The notes beneath the pieces are model-generated. The model saw only the letters and a list, made by a program, of their open reading frames with translations, had not been told where the DNA came from and ran no database searches. From a bacterium (lineage in GTDB: Bacteria; Myxococcota_A; Bradymonadia; UBA7976; UBA1532), in assembly GCA_030426085.1 (NCBI GenBank), contig JAUHYW010000089.1, forward strand, positions 1 through 37,232: a stretch of DNA of 37,232 bases, read 5' to 3'. Positions 24,246 through 32,561 of the stretch are shown here, in pieces (the first letter of the stretch is position 1; every line of letters begins with the position of its first letter). The translations under genes were made by a program, and so were the position numbers.

Positions 24246-26635
24246 CAGGCAACCCCCTGCTCGAAGCGGACCTCGCCGTAGCCCCGCTGGTCGTAGTGGT
24301 CGCTGATCGTGTCCCGGGCGCTGCGGGGGTCGCTCGCCCCGTGGATGTGGATGACGGTGCTCGACGTCCGCCACCCGCCGGCGCCGCCGCCCCGCGGCAG
24401 GTCGGAAGACGAAGGTTGCGACTGCGCGCTGCTGAGCTGGGGGACGGTGACCCCACCACCGCCGCCCCCGCCTGCCTTCGCTCCCGGGACCCTCTCGAAC
24501 TTCACCGCCGCTGCGACGTGCGCCCCGGCGGCGGCAAAGTGGGTCGCGGCCCCCCAGACGTCGTAGGCCGCCGCCGAGCTGAAGCCGGCGGCGATCTCCT
24601 TCGCTGCCAGCGCGAGCTCCATCACCCGCTCGATGCCCGCCAGCACTCCCTTCGAGGCCCCGACGCTCTTGGCCAGGGTCATCGCCGCGCGGCCGAGCTG
24701 GTTCGTGAAGCCGGCGACCGCAGCCACCTCGGCGGCCTGCGCCTCGATCCGCCGCTGCGCCGACTGCTCGATCAGCCGGGTCCGCCGCTCTTCGTAGACC
24801 TGGGTCAGCAGGTGGACGTTGTCGCCGTGCTGCACGGCGAGCTCGTACTCGGCGGCGTAGCGCTCCTCGAGTTGCAGGAGCGCGGTCTCCAAGACGAGGT
24901 CGCCGCCGCTGAGCTCGACCCGGCGCAGGCTGTCTCGTTCTCGGGCGGCGGCGAACCCCTCTGCGAGCGCCGTCAGCTCCCCGAGCTTCGACGACAAGTC
25001 TCCGGCCGAGACGTCGAGCAGCGCATCCACCCATGGCAACTGCACCTGCTCGTCACCGCCGAGCGCGGCGAGGCGCTCGAAGAGACCTCCGTCGGCGTTG
25101 TCGATGTTCTGCTCGAGCCAGGCCGCGAGGGTCTGGGTCTCGGCGCTCGCGGCCCGGACCGCCTTCGAGTACTCGCCGACCTTGGTGGTCACCGCGTCGT
25201 AGGCTTCGACCCCCCGGGCGGCAAACCCTGCGAGCAGGTCGAGCACGTCGGCTGCGGGCTTCTTCCCCCGGGCGAGCGCGACCCGATACTCGGCCTGCAT
25301 CACGATGGTGCGGCCGATGTACGCTGCCTCCTGGCCGAGCTGCTCGATGTATCGCTGCTGCCGCCTCGTCGTCTGCTCGAGTTCCAGCCGGAGCGAGCGC
25401 GCGGCTGCCTCCTTCTCGAGCAGCTTCTGGCGCGCCCTCTCGGCCTCCCCCACCAGAGCCGCGGTGTGCCGGGTGAAGATCTCGACGCTGCGTGTGGCGC
25501 GGTTGAGGTAGAAACCCTCCGCGCCCCGCTTGCGCAGGTCCACCAGCTCGGCCGAGGCTTGGTTCAGTTCGAGCTGCGCCTCGGCGGCGTGCTTGAGCTT
25601 CTCCTCGTAGAGCGTCGTCGCGGCCCCGGCTTCCGTCAGGCGGGCAGCGAGCCGGGCCGCCCGCTCAGGATCGAGCGCCGCAATGGAGTCGACCGACGAG
25701 AGCTGTTGGGCGGCGGCGGAGACCTCCTGCAGCGCGCCCGCGAGAGCTTCGGCCTGGCGCTTCGCCGCCTTCCCCGCATCGGTCATCTCGTACATCTTCT
25801 GCACGAACTCGACGCTGCCCTGCACGACCTCGACGAGCGCGAACCCACTGAGCAGCTTGATGGCGTCTTCGAAGTCGCCGAGCCGGCTGATCACGTCGCC
25901 GAAGCGCCCGTAGGTCTCGTTGAGGTCGCCGTTGATCTCGTCGAAGGCATCCCCGAACGAGCGGCGGGCTTCCTCGGCCCCCTCGGCGATCCCGTCGAGC
26001 CCCCCGCCCTCGTCGGAGCCTTGCCGCTCGATCGCGTCGGCCCGTTCCCGGGCGTGGGCGGCCTGAATTGCTTCGAGGTCCCGCCCCTGCCGCCGGGCAC
26101 GTTCGATCTCCTTCTGGTGGCGGACGTCGATGAGCGCCAGCTCGCGCTCGTGCGCGTCTTCGATGGCGCGGGCCCGTGCCTCGGCGTCGGCGAGGGCCAC
26201 CTGACGGGCTTTGGCGAGTGCGCGTTCCTCGGCCTTCGCCTGGCGCTCGGCCTCCCGCTCGGCCTTGGCTGCGATCTTCTCTTCGAGCTCCGCGCGCTGC
26301 TTGGCGTGCAGCGCCTCGAGGTCGACGAGGTTCTCCCCGCGCCGCTTGGCGGCGGCGACTTCGCGCTCCTGGCGCAGGTCGAGCAGCCGGGTGCGGCGGG
26401 CCTCCTCGTCTTCGAGCAGGCGGATGCGCCGCTCCGCGTTCTTTCGGGTCGCCGCTGCGATGCCGGTCTCGGCCTTCTCGACCTTGGCGCCGGCCGCCTG
26501 CAGGGTTCGCGCGACGGACTGCCCCCGGCGCTCGAGCCCCTGCAGCGACGTGTCGGCGGTCCGGATCTCGTTGTCGAGGTTCTTCGCTCCCACCGACCCG
26601 AAGGCCACCTCGAAGCGTCGTCGCACCTCACCCAT
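24245..26635 (-). CDS. Tail tape measure protein
   Basis: The 796-residue protein from ATG 26635 has the classic layout. Residues about 30-230 are a long coiled-coil rich in Ala, Glu, Arg and Lys. Further helical segments follow to about 600. A hydrophobic Ala-rich region at about 620-720 (GRAAMTLAKSVGASKGVLAG, KEIAAGFSSAAAYDVWGAAT) comes before a Gly-rich linker (GGGGGGGVT) and a short C-terminal domain with STVIHIHGASDP. Tape measure length sets tail length at about 1.5 angstrom per residue, so roughly 0.12 micrometre is expected. The longer frame to 26773 is rejected, as MGEVRRRFEVAFG is the natural start. Confidence 0.85.
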   Translation of the reverse strand: MGEVRRRFEVAFGSVGAKNLDNEIRTADTSLQGLERRGQSVARTLQAAGAKVEKAETGIAAATRKNAERRIRLLEDEEARRTRLLDLRQEREVAAAKRRGENLVDLEALHAKQRAELEEKIAAKAEREAERQAKAEERALAKARQVALADAEARARAIEDAHERELALIDVRHQKEIERARRQGRDLEAIQAAHARERADAIERQGSDEGGGLDGIAEGAEEARRSFGDAFDEINGDLNETYGRFGDVISRLGDFEDAIKLLSGFALVEVVQGSVEFVQKMYEMTDAGKAAKRQAEALAGALQEVSAAAQQLSSVDSIAALDPERAARLAARLTEAGAATTLYEEKLKHAAEAQLELNQASAELVDLRKRGAEGFYLNRATRSVEIFTRHTAALVGEAERARQKLLEKEAAARSLRLELEQTTRRQQRYIEQLGQEAAYIGRTIVMQAEYRVALARGKKPAADVLDLLAGFAARGVEAYDAVTTKVGEYSKAVRAASAETQTLAAWLEQNIDNADGGLFERLAALGGDEQVQLPWVDALLDVSAGDLSSKLGELTALAEGFAAARERDSLRRVELSGGDLVLETALLQLEERYAAEYELAVQHGDNVHLLTQVYEERRTRLIEQSAQRRIEAQAAEVAAVAGFTNQLGRAAMTLAKSVGASKGVLAGIERVMELALAAKEIAAGFSSAAAYDVWGAATHFAAAGAHVAAAVKFERVPGAKAGGGGGGGVTVPQLSSAQSQPSSSDLPRGGGAGGWRTSSTVIHIHGASDPRSARDTISDHYDQRGYGEVRFEQGVA

Positions 26636-27062
26636 GACGGGCTCCAGCAGCCATCTGGGCCTCTTCGATGGCGCGCCGCTCTTGGAACGCGCGGAGAGCG
26701 TCGACCTCGGCCGCTGCAACATCCAGTGCGGCCAGGGTGCGCACTGAGGGTTCGACGGGCCGGCCATAGCCATCGGCGATGCGCCGCAGGGTCACGAGGG
26801 AGCGCCGCACGATCGGGGCACTCGCCTCAGCAGCCGGACAGGCGGGGAACGCCATGTCCGCCAGGGCCCCGCCGGCTGCCGGGAAGACCCTCCTCCCGAT
26901 GAAGACGACTCGGCCGTCGTCATCGGCGCTCGCCAGGGGGTGCCCCGGGTGAACGGGGCCGCCGCAGTCGCCTCGCAGTCGGCGCAGGGCGGGCCGGCAG
27001 CGCTCGCAGTCCCAGCCTGCGTCGCGGTCGGTCAGCCAGACACCGGCGACGAGGCCCCGCCT
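26628..27062 (-). CDS. Tail assembly chaperone, frameshift-expressed extension (gpT-like)
   Basis: This frame is open from before the slippery site to TGA 26628 and overlaps the tape-measure gene by eight bases. Between 27062 and 26856 it contains no ATG, GTG or TTG, yet it encodes plausible protein: GLVAGVWLTDRDAGWDCERC, then DCGGPVHPGHPLA and DDDGRVVFIGRRVFPAA. Independent initiation at ATG 26855 would give only 75 residues and lose the CxxC part. A CTG overlapping the upstream TGA (27035) is a less likely start. Reading by -1 slip at CCCAAAA gives 144 extra residues on the upstream protein (422 in all), as in the lambda G-T chaperone arrangement. Confidence 0.75.
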   Translation of the reverse strand, partial: RRGLVAGVWLTDRDAGWDCERCRPALRRLRGDCGGPVHPGHPLASADDDGRVVFIGRRVFPAAGGALADMAFPACPAAEASAPIVRRSLVTLRRIADGYGRPVEPSVRTLAALDVAAAEVDALRAFQERRAIEEAQMAAGARHG

Positions 27063-27895
27063 TTTGGGGGGCCGAGGACCTTCATGCGCGCGACGTGTCC
27101 CATCGCCTCCGATTGCTGGGGGTCGGGCAAGCGATCGAAGTGGTCGCTCCCCCCCCAGCCGTCGACGACGACGGTCTGGCGGGCCTCGTCGCGCATGATG
27201 TCGCGGCTCCGGCGCCGGTAGGCCCGCAGCGCGCGACGCTCCTCGTCGTCGAGGTCATCCTCGGAGAGGGGTCGTCCGACGCCATCGAGCAGCGCGTCGA
27301 CCACATCGACCAGCTCACCGACGGCGCTGGCATCGCCCGGGTCGGCCTTGACGGCCGCGAGGGTGCGCTCGAGCCGCGAGGCGCGGCTCGCCAGACCCGG
27401 CATGTTGATGGCCCGGGCGGCGGTCGCCGCGAGCCCCTTGAGCGCGGCCGTCCGAGCGGTCTCGGCCGCCTTCTCGGCAGCCTGTTCGTCCAGGCCCTCG
27501 ACGTCGACGTCGATGACCACCTGCACCCGATGCTCGGCGGCCCACTCGTCGAGGCGCTCGGCGACGTCTCGGTGCGCCAGGCCTCGCACCTCGGTGTCAC
27601 GCTCGCGGATCGACCGGGCCAGGGTCTCCCCGAGCTTGTTCGGCCAGCCGGCCCGATCCTCGGCGGCGTCCTGCATCGCCTGGGTCAGCGGCCGGTAGGT
27701 GGCCCAAGTGGCATCGGGGGGCACGGGGACGGCGTGGCGCTTCTTCTTCACGACGACGACGACCTGGTCGGGAGTGACGCTCTCCGGCCCCATCGACCCG
27801 TAGGAGTAGCCGACGTCGCCGGCCATGGCGTCGCCGAAAGCGGGGTCGCTCCCGAACGGCAGCCGCACCCCTTGGTCGCATCGCGGACTGATCAT
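27032..27895 (-). CDS. Tail assembly chaperone, 0-frame product (gpG-like)
   Basis: The 287-residue protein starts at ATG 27895, overlapping the preceding stop (ATGA), and ends at TGA 27032. It contains QVVVVVKKKRHAVPVPPDATW near 45, a long acidic helical middle (AEHRVQVVIDVDVEGLDEQA and an Ala-rich helix), a helix-rich SEDDLDDEERRALRAYRRRS, and a C-terminus ending PPKGGASSPVSG. It lies between the tail tube and tape measure genes, the fixed place of the G gene in long-tailed phages. The slippery site lies ten codons before its stop. It is longer than typical gpG proteins (about 140 residues), so extra domains may be present. Confidence 0.65.
   Translation of the reverse strand: MISPRCDQGVRLPFGSDPAFGDAMAGDVGYSYGSMGPESVTPDQVVVVVKKKRHAVPVPPDATWATYRPLTQAMQDAAEDRAGWPNKLGETLARSIRERDTEVRGLAHRDVAERLDEWAAEHRVQVVIDVDVEGLDEQAAEKAAETARTAALKGLAATAARAINMPGLASRASRLERTLAAVKADPGDASAVGELVDVVDALLDGVGRPLSEDDLDDEERRALRAYRRRSRDIMRDEARQTVVVDGWGGSDHFDRLPDPQQSEAMGHVARMKVLGPPKGGASSPVSG
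27062..27068 (-). promoter_or_regulatory. Programmed -1 ribosomal frameshift site CCCAAAA
   Basis: On the coding strand the 0-frame codons read GGC CCC CCA AAA GGC. C_CCA_AAA fits the X_XXY_YYZ heptamer: Pro- and Lys-tRNA can re-pair with CCC and AAA after slipping one base back. Reading then continues in the -1 frame into the Cys-containing extension without a stop until 26628. Confidence 0.75.
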
Positions 27896-28299
27896 GATCC
27901 CTCCCGGTGGTGATCGAGGAAGCGCTCGAACGTGCGCGTGGCGAGCTGCTCGAGGTCGCGAATGGCCGCGTCGCCCAGTTCGAAGGTCGAGAACCGCGCG
28001 AACACGTGACGCGCGTGCCGCGCCGTCGGACGCACGGCGACCTCATCCGCCCGACGCTGGGCGGTGAGGCCGTCGAGCGTGGCACCCGAACGCCGGAGCG
28101 TGATGCGTTCACCGGCTCTTCGGGGGTCGCGGTGGGTGCCGAGCGCCTCGCCGTAGGCATCGACGCCTCGAGCCGCTGCGGCCCGAACGCCGTCGATGAA
28201 CGCGCGAGCGGAGGCGGTCAGCAGGTCGCGCCCGATCAGGCGGCTCGCCGGCCGCCTGCGCCCACGCGGGTGCAGGCGTACCCCCCAGCGCCGGTTCAC
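27892..28299 (-). CDS. Tail-completion / HK97 gp10-like protein candidate
   Basis: GTG 28299 overlaps the tail-tube stop (GTGA) and gives 135 residues. The first 30 residues are very basic (NRRWGVRLHPRGRRRPASRL). A helix with SARAFIDGVRAAAARGVDAY follows, then a beta part with GERITLRRSGATLDGLTAQ, AVRPTARHARHVFARFSTFE, and a final helix. The size and the late pattern of strand, RHARHVFARF and C-terminal helix recall phage neck or tail-completion proteins (HK97 gp10 / Mu gpG types). Confidence in the exact role is low; phage origin is firm from coupling. Confidence 0.5.
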   Translation of the reverse strand: MNRRWGVRLHPRGRRRPASRLIGRDLLTASARAFIDGVRAAAARGVDAYGEALGTHRDPRRAGERITLRRSGATLDGLTAQRRADEVAVRPTARHARHVFARFSTFELGDAAIRDLEQLATRTFERFLDHHREGS

Positions 28300-29645
28300 G
28301 CCAACCCCAGCTTCAACGGGGCGGTGCCGCCGCTGTCTTCGCTGATGTTGGGCCCGAGGCCGAACATCAGCGGGATCCGGTAGAAGTCTTTGCCGAAGTC
28401 GAAGCGGCGTACGTCGGTCTTGAGCGTCGCCGCCGGCACGACCCACCCCCCGCCGTGCTGCCCGACCGGGCCCATCGGCAGCGCGAGCGCCAGCGCGTTG
28501 CGGTAGGCGTCCCACAGCCGGCGCTGCAGCGCCGCCAGATCGTCGACTTCCTGGCTGAGCAAGAGCGAGATCTCGGCCGACATGCCATCGACCTCGTGTG
28601 GACCGGGGCCTAGCCCATCGAAGTCGCCACGGCGTCCGAGGGTGTTGGTGATCTTGATCGAGACCTCATCGACGTAGAGCCGCTCGCCGCCGAGCATGAT
28701 CGGGGCCGTGAGCGTCGGGTCGGTGCGGTCGAAGCTCGAGCCGCTGCTCATCTGGGGGCGGGTGCCGGCCCAGGTGAGGATGCGCCTGCCGGGCGGTTCG
28801 TAGGGGATGGCATCCGTATTGGTGCCCGCAACCACCGCGGCGTCGCCGCTCGCGTCGATGATCAGATCGAAGTTCATCGCGAAGTCCGCTTGGACCGCCC
28901 GCTGGTTCATCGTGACGGACAGCTCGCTCCAGCGCCCCCCGAAGCAGTACTCGCGCCAGCCCGCACCATCCATCCGTAGCGCGACCGACGGACCCAGCTC
29001 CAGGTCCGAGCGGGGCTTGCCGAAGTCGAACGTCTGGCACAGCTCGACAACATCCGCCTCGGCGAGGGCGGCGCCGAGCGGCAGCAGCTGGCGCACGACG
29101 CCTTCCGCCAGGCCCGAAACCATCGAGGCGTGTTTGCGCCCCCCGACGGTGCGAGTGACGACCTGGCCGACGTGCATATCAGCCGGCACGGCGGCGCAGG
29201 TCCACTCGTTGGCGTCGTTGCTCCCGGTCGCGGCGAGCGTGCGGGTGGTGATGGCGTCCCGGACCAGGCTGCCCGACCCGAGCAGCTTCGCGAAAGCGAT
29301 CGCGAGGTGGCTGCCCCACCCGCCACCGAACGCGGGCACGCTGTGCGGCATCACCGAGATCGACCCGGCGCCGGCGCGGTAGATCTGGGGCGTGCCGCTG
29401 CTGTCGAGCGTGTCGGGCTCGGCGGCCGGCTCGTAGTAATCGCCCGCCTCATGTTCGGTTTCGAGCATGACCGGGTCGCCGATCTGTTGCACAGCGCCGC
29501 GGGCCGGCATGAACGGTGTCCAGGTGTCGCCGAGCAGCGACACGTCGGGCACGGGGGAGTCAGCCCCGATGAGCGCGTAGAGCGGATCGTCGCCGTCGTC
29601 GATCTCACGGGCCACGGCGATGGCGGTCGGTCGTCGGGACTGCAT
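28296..29645 (-). CDS. Tail tube (major tail) protein candidate
   Basis: The 449-residue protein precedes the chaperone and tape-measure genes, where the tube protein lies. The C-terminal half reads like a tube fold: GGERLYVDEVSIKITNTLGR followed by acidic, Gly-rich turns, MSAEISLLLSQEVDDLAALQ, and TDVRRFDFGKDFYRIPLMF. Residues about 60-250 contain RTVGGRKHASMVSGLAEGVV and other beta-type pieces. It is larger than usual tube proteins (150-250 residues), so an inserted or surface domain is likely. It starts three bases before the stop of the upstream 257-residue gene. Confidence 0.6.
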   Translation of the reverse strand: MQSRRPTAIAVAREIDDGDDPLYALIGADSPVPDVSLLGDTWTPFMPARGAVQQIGDPVMLETEHEAGDYYEPAAEPDTLDSSGTPQIYRAGAGSISVMPHSVPAFGGGWGSHLAIAFAKLLGSGSLVRDAITTRTLAATGSNDANEWTCAAVPADMHVGQVVTRTVGGRKHASMVSGLAEGVVRQLLPLGAALAEADVVELCQTFDFGKPRSDLELGPSVALRMDGAGWREYCFGGRWSELSVTMNQRAVQADFAMNFDLIIDASGDAAVVAGTNTDAIPYEPPGRRILTWAGTRPQMSSGSSFDRTDPTLTAPIMLGGERLYVDEVSIKITNTLGRRGDFDGLGPGPHEVDGMSAEISLLLSQEVDDLAALQRRLWDAYRNALALALPMGPVGQHGGGWVVPAATLKTDVRRFDFGKDFYRIPLMFGLGPNISEDSGGTAPLKLGLA

Positions 29646-29648
29646 TGC

Positions 29649-30422
29649 CTACTCCGGATCGGCGGTGATGATGGGTGCCCGCAACAACACGACGAGCCCC
29701 TGCTCGTCGTCGGTGGCGAGCAGTTGGGCGCCGGCGACGCGGGTGATGGTGACGCCCGCGACGGCGCCCCCGAAGGTGGCTGTCGGCCCAGGTGCAGCGC
29801 CCCAGCCGTCGTCATCGACCCGCCAGTCCTCGGCCCGCAGCTGCTCGACAAGGCAGGCCCGCACACCCGGCCAGCTGCCGGCGTACGGGTTGATGGTCAG
29901 GTCCAGGCGGATGTCGGCCTTGACCGAGTCGTCGTCGAAGACATCGACCTCGGCGGCGAGCGGGGCGACCAGCACGAGGCCGTCGGCGCTGGCCAGCGCC
30001 AGGCGCTGAGCAATGCCGCGGAAGCGCTCGCCCAGCTTGGCCTCGGCGGCGAGATCGCCGCGCTCGAGCATCGTCACAAGCTGCACGAGGCACTCGACCC
30101 GGACCGGCGCATGTTGGCTGTCCCGGTCGAGCACCCCGATCGGCAGGCTGTGGTCGGCGAGAAGTCGCCGTGACAGGTCGACCGCGACGTCGAACGCCCG
30201 AGCGTCGGCTTCACCGCGCCCCGCCGCCACCTCGAGGTAGACCCAGAGCAGCGCCGCGTGCTCGACACGCCGCTGGCTGGCCGTGGCGTCCACGTCGTCG
30301 TCGGCGCCCTCGAAGCTCACCCGCGCCGCCATGTCGCGCTGCGCCGTTGCCGCGCCCAGGCCATCGTCCGCGACGAAGGCCCCGACGGCGCGCAGGTGAG
30401 CGATGAGCGCGTCGACGATCAT
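29649..30422 (-). CDS. Tail terminator / neck protein candidate (257 aa)
   Basis: ATG 30422 overlaps the stop of the 96-residue gene (ATGA) and yields 257 residues. The N-terminus MIVDALIAHLRAVGAFVADD resembles the start of tail terminator proteins. A later pair of acidic strands (AAEVDVFDDDSVKADIRLDL) and a C-terminal beta stretch (VAGVTITRVAGAQLLATDDE) complete it. Position just before the tube gene supports a terminator or neck role. The longer frame to 30812 is a read-through. Confidence 0.5.
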   Translation of the reverse strand: MIVDALIAHLRAVGAFVADDGLGAATAQRDMAARVSFEGADDDVDATASQRRVEHAALLWVYLEVAAGRGEADARAFDVAVDLSRRLLADHSLPIGVLDRDSQHAPVRVECLVQLVTMLERGDLAAEAKLGERFRGIAQRLALASADGLVLVAPLAAEVDVFDDDSVKADIRLDLTINPYAGSWPGVRACLVEQLRAEDWRVDDDGWGAAPGPTATFGGAVAGVTITRVAGAQLLATDDEQGLVVLLRAPIITADPE

Positions 30423-30709
30423 CGGCTGGGGCCGGGTTCGGCGAGCTCGGCATAGGCGTCCTCCATCACGAGGACGCGGAAGCTGAGCTGCTCGACCCGG
30501 TACGACTGCCGCCGCACCTCGACCAGCGTGGAGTCGACGCCGGTGCTCGCCGCCCGCGCAGCGGCCGCGGCGTCCCGAGCAGCGGCCGCGGCGGACTGCG
30601 CCGCGGCGACAGCCACGCCGAGGCGGCGCTCGCGCTGGGCCTCGCGTTGCAGGCTCGTCACCTGGAGCGCGAGGACGGCGCCGGCGAACAAGGTGAGGAT
30701 GAGGCGCAT
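30419..30709 (-). CDS. Small membrane-anchored coiled-coil protein (96 aa)
   Basis: The 96-residue protein has an N-terminal hydrophobic segment (LILTLFAGAVLALQV) followed by a charged and Ala-rich coiled-coil (REAQRERRLGVAVAAAQSAA, AARDAAAAARAA) to about residue 90. This one-membrane-segment plus periplasmic coiled-coil layout is that of an i-spanin (Rz-like), although the gene lies among head-tail connector genes rather than a lysis cassette. It could instead be a chaperone or membrane-attachment factor. It follows a 36-base gap that carries the recurring TTTCGAACAC motif. Confidence 0.5.
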   Translation of the reverse strand: MRLILTLFAGAVLALQVTSLQREAQRERRLGVAVAAAQSAAAAARDAAAAARAASTGVDSTLVEVRRQSYRVEQLSFRVLVMEDAYAELAEPGPSR

Positions 30710-30724
30710 CGTCTGACCTCGGGG

Positions 30725-30734
30725 TTTCGAACAC
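30725..30734 (+). promoter_or_regulatory. Recurring motif TTTCGAACAC, copy 3 (intergenic)
   Basis: This copy fills the 36-base gap upstream of the 96-residue membrane protein gene, 16-25 bases before its ATG. The flanks GGG and CCC allow a short stem around it. Confidence 0.4.
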
Positions 30735-30745
30735 CCAGCCGTGGA

Positions 30746-31591
30746 TCAGGTGAACGCGACCTCGATCAACCGCGCGGGGCCCCGGCGGTTGATCGGGGTG
30801 AGCTTCAGCCACAGGCTGCCGACGAGCGCGGTGGACTTGTCCTTGATCTCGACCACCAGCGACCCGGCGTCGGCCGTGGCCCGCATCGCGACGTTGCTGT
30901 CGACGAGGTCGCCCGAGTTCGCCGTCCCGGTGGTGAGGTTGAAGGCCTCGGTCGCCATGTCGGCCGGCGTGGCGTTGGCGTCGAGCAGCTCGATGAAGAC
31001 CTCGGCGGCCGCCACCGCGTCGCCGTTGCTGTCGACGCAGGTGACGGTCGCCACCCGAGCGTCATCCGCCTCGTCGGCAAGCGCGACATTGAGCACGAGA
31101 TCGGCCTCGCGGGCGGTCATCCGGGCGGCCAGGAGGTCGAGGGCGGCGTCGATGGCGGCGGGATCGGCGCCGGGCCAGTCGGTGGTGTCGTCGACCGCGT
31201 ACGGGAGGCCGGCGTCGACGGCCGTCTCCTGCCAACCGAGGACCCGGACCTGCGGCCGCCGGCCGGCCGCGGCGTCGCCGTGCTGCACGAGCTGCGCGGC
31301 GGCGCGGTTGGGCGACACCCGGGGCGCGCCGGCGCCGTCGGCATCCGGGCTGATGAGGTCGGTCGACGAGACGTCGATCGTGGTGCCGATCAGCAGCGGG
31401 GCGATCTCGCCGGGCATGGCGACGCCGACGCTGCCGCCGAGGGCATCGTTGACGCTGACCACGACGCCGAGCCAGCGATCGGTCGCCGCCGAGCAGAGCG
31501 CGATGTCGTCGCCGCTGCGCTTGACGAACTTGCCGAGCCAGTTGGCGCTGTAGGGGTTGGTGGCGTTGGGCGCCTTGAATTTGTAGGGCAC
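30746..31591 (-). CDS. Capsid decoration-type protein with C-terminal Ig-like domain
   Basis: GTG 31591, with GGAGG upstream, gives 281 residues; the ATG-like start at 31663 is rejected. Residues 1-115 are clearly paralogous to the 124-residue decoration protein at 34329-34703: both share W-x-G-x2-V-x-R-x-GDD-x-AL, GV-x2-SV-x-D, PGE-x-A-x-LL, and the identical phrase TDLISPDADGAG. After a helical linker (AAIDAALDLLAARMTA), residues about 185-281 form an Ig-like beta domain (DARVATVTCVDSNGDAVAAA, SLWLKLTPIN). Ig-like domains are common on phage surface proteins and may bind glycans. It lies between connector and tail genes, not beside the capsid gene. Confidence 0.6.
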   Translation of the reverse strand: MPYKFKAPNATNPYSANWLGKFVKRSGDDIALCSAATDRWLGVVVSVNDALGGSVGVAMPGEIAPLLIGTTIDVSSTDLISPDADGAGAPRVSPNRAAAQLVQHGDAAAGRRPQVRVLGWQETAVDAGLPYAVDDTTDWPGADPAAIDAALDLLAARMTAREADLVLNVALADEADDARVATVTCVDSNGDAVAAAEVFIELLDANATPADMATEAFNLTTGTANSGDLVDSNVAMRATADAGSLVVEIKDKSTALVGSLWLKLTPINRRGPARLIEVAFT

Positions 31592-31601
31592 GGGACCTCC
31601 G

Positions 31602-32561
31602 TCAGCGATCCATGTCGCGGGTGAAGCGGCGAGCCGGCGGAAAGCCGCCGCCGGCGAAGCCAAGGACTCGCCGAGGGGACCTCGGCGGCAGATCGGGGAC
31701 CCCGTCCCCGTTGCGGTCCTGCAGGAAGCGGTCGACGAGCTTGTCAGCCCAGCGCTCGGCCTTGCGGCTGGCCGCCAGGGCGGTGTCGAGGTCGACCTTC
31801 GGCAGAATGGCCCTGGTGTACTCGGCGTGCGGGCCCACGAAGTCTGCCGCGTTGACGATCGCGGTCACGTCGAGATCTCGCGGCAGACGGGACTCGATGT
31901 GCGCGACGAGTTCGTCGAGGGCCTGGTCGACGAGGCCCTGGAGACTCTGCGCGCGCTGCTCGCGGTAAAGCGCCACTGACACGCGCCGCCGCAGCTCGGC
32001 GAGCGTCAAACCGGTCCAGAATCGGCGCGCCGCGATCTGGACGGTCCCCTGGTCCAACGCCGGGGCGGCGCCGCCGCCCGGCTGCAGCCTGGAGTACACG
32101 ACCCGCCAGCCCAGGTGGCCGGCTTGGGCCGTCGGCCCGGCCGACATGTCTTCTTCCTCGGCGATGAGCGTGGTCGACCAGCGCCGCCACTGAAGCGTCG
32201 CCCGCGCGGCGTCGGTGATCACCACGGGGCGGGGTAGGGGGGTCGAGAGGTACACCGTCGCCCCGATGATGCGTCCGACCCGCACCTCGAGGGCCTGACC
32301 GTCGGCGGCGATGAGCCAGGCCTCGCCGTCCTCGCCGGCGGACCGAGCGGCCGCCAGCGGCGCGGCGCTGGCGGTCAGGGTCATGCCGTCGTCGCTGATG
32401 CCGAGCAGTTCGACGTCGGGGTGCTGGGCGGTGAGCGCTGGGGCCCACTGATCACCAGACGCAATGATGGTGAGGGTCGGGGTGCTCCCCGCCTCGAGCG
32501 GCGCGGGGGACTCCCACCCCCATGCCTCATCGCGACCGACGATGAGCGGCTCCTCGCGCAT
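31602..32561 (-). CDS. Head-tail connector candidate (319 aa)
   Basis: ATG 32561 (TGATG overlap with the upstream stop; GTG 32564 one codon earlier is equally possible) gives 319 residues. The N-terminal half is beta-rich (TPTLTIIASGDQWAPALTAQ, GRIIGATVYLSTPLPRPVVI). The C-terminal half is helical with LTLAELRRRVSVALYREQRA and ALDELVAHIESRLPRDLDV. It ends with an acidic DRNGDGVPDLPPRSPRR motif and a GFAGGGFPPARR tail. Position two genes after the major capsid gene suits a connector (gp6-like). No firm family call. Confidence 0.5.
   Translation of the reverse strand: MREEPLIVGRDEAWGWESPAPLEAGSTPTLTIIASGDQWAPALTAQHPDVELLGISDDGMTLTASAAPLAAARSAGEDGEAWLIAADGQALEVRVGRIIGATVYLSTPLPRPVVITDAARATLQWRRWSTTLIAEEEDMSAGPTAQAGHLGWRVVYSRLQPGGGAAPALDQGTVQIAARRFWTGLTLAELRRRVSVALYREQRAQSLQGLVDQALDELVAHIESRLPRDLDVTAIVNAADFVGPHAEYTRAILPKVDLDTALAASRKAERWADKLVDRFLQDRNGDGVPDLPPRSPRRVLGFAGGGFPPARRFTRDMDR

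Noticed and set aside
24296-26902. 868-codon plus frame opposite the tape measure gene
   Set aside because: It is the reverse shadow of a coiled-coil gene, which typically gives long Leu/Arg/Gly/Val-rich antisense frames.
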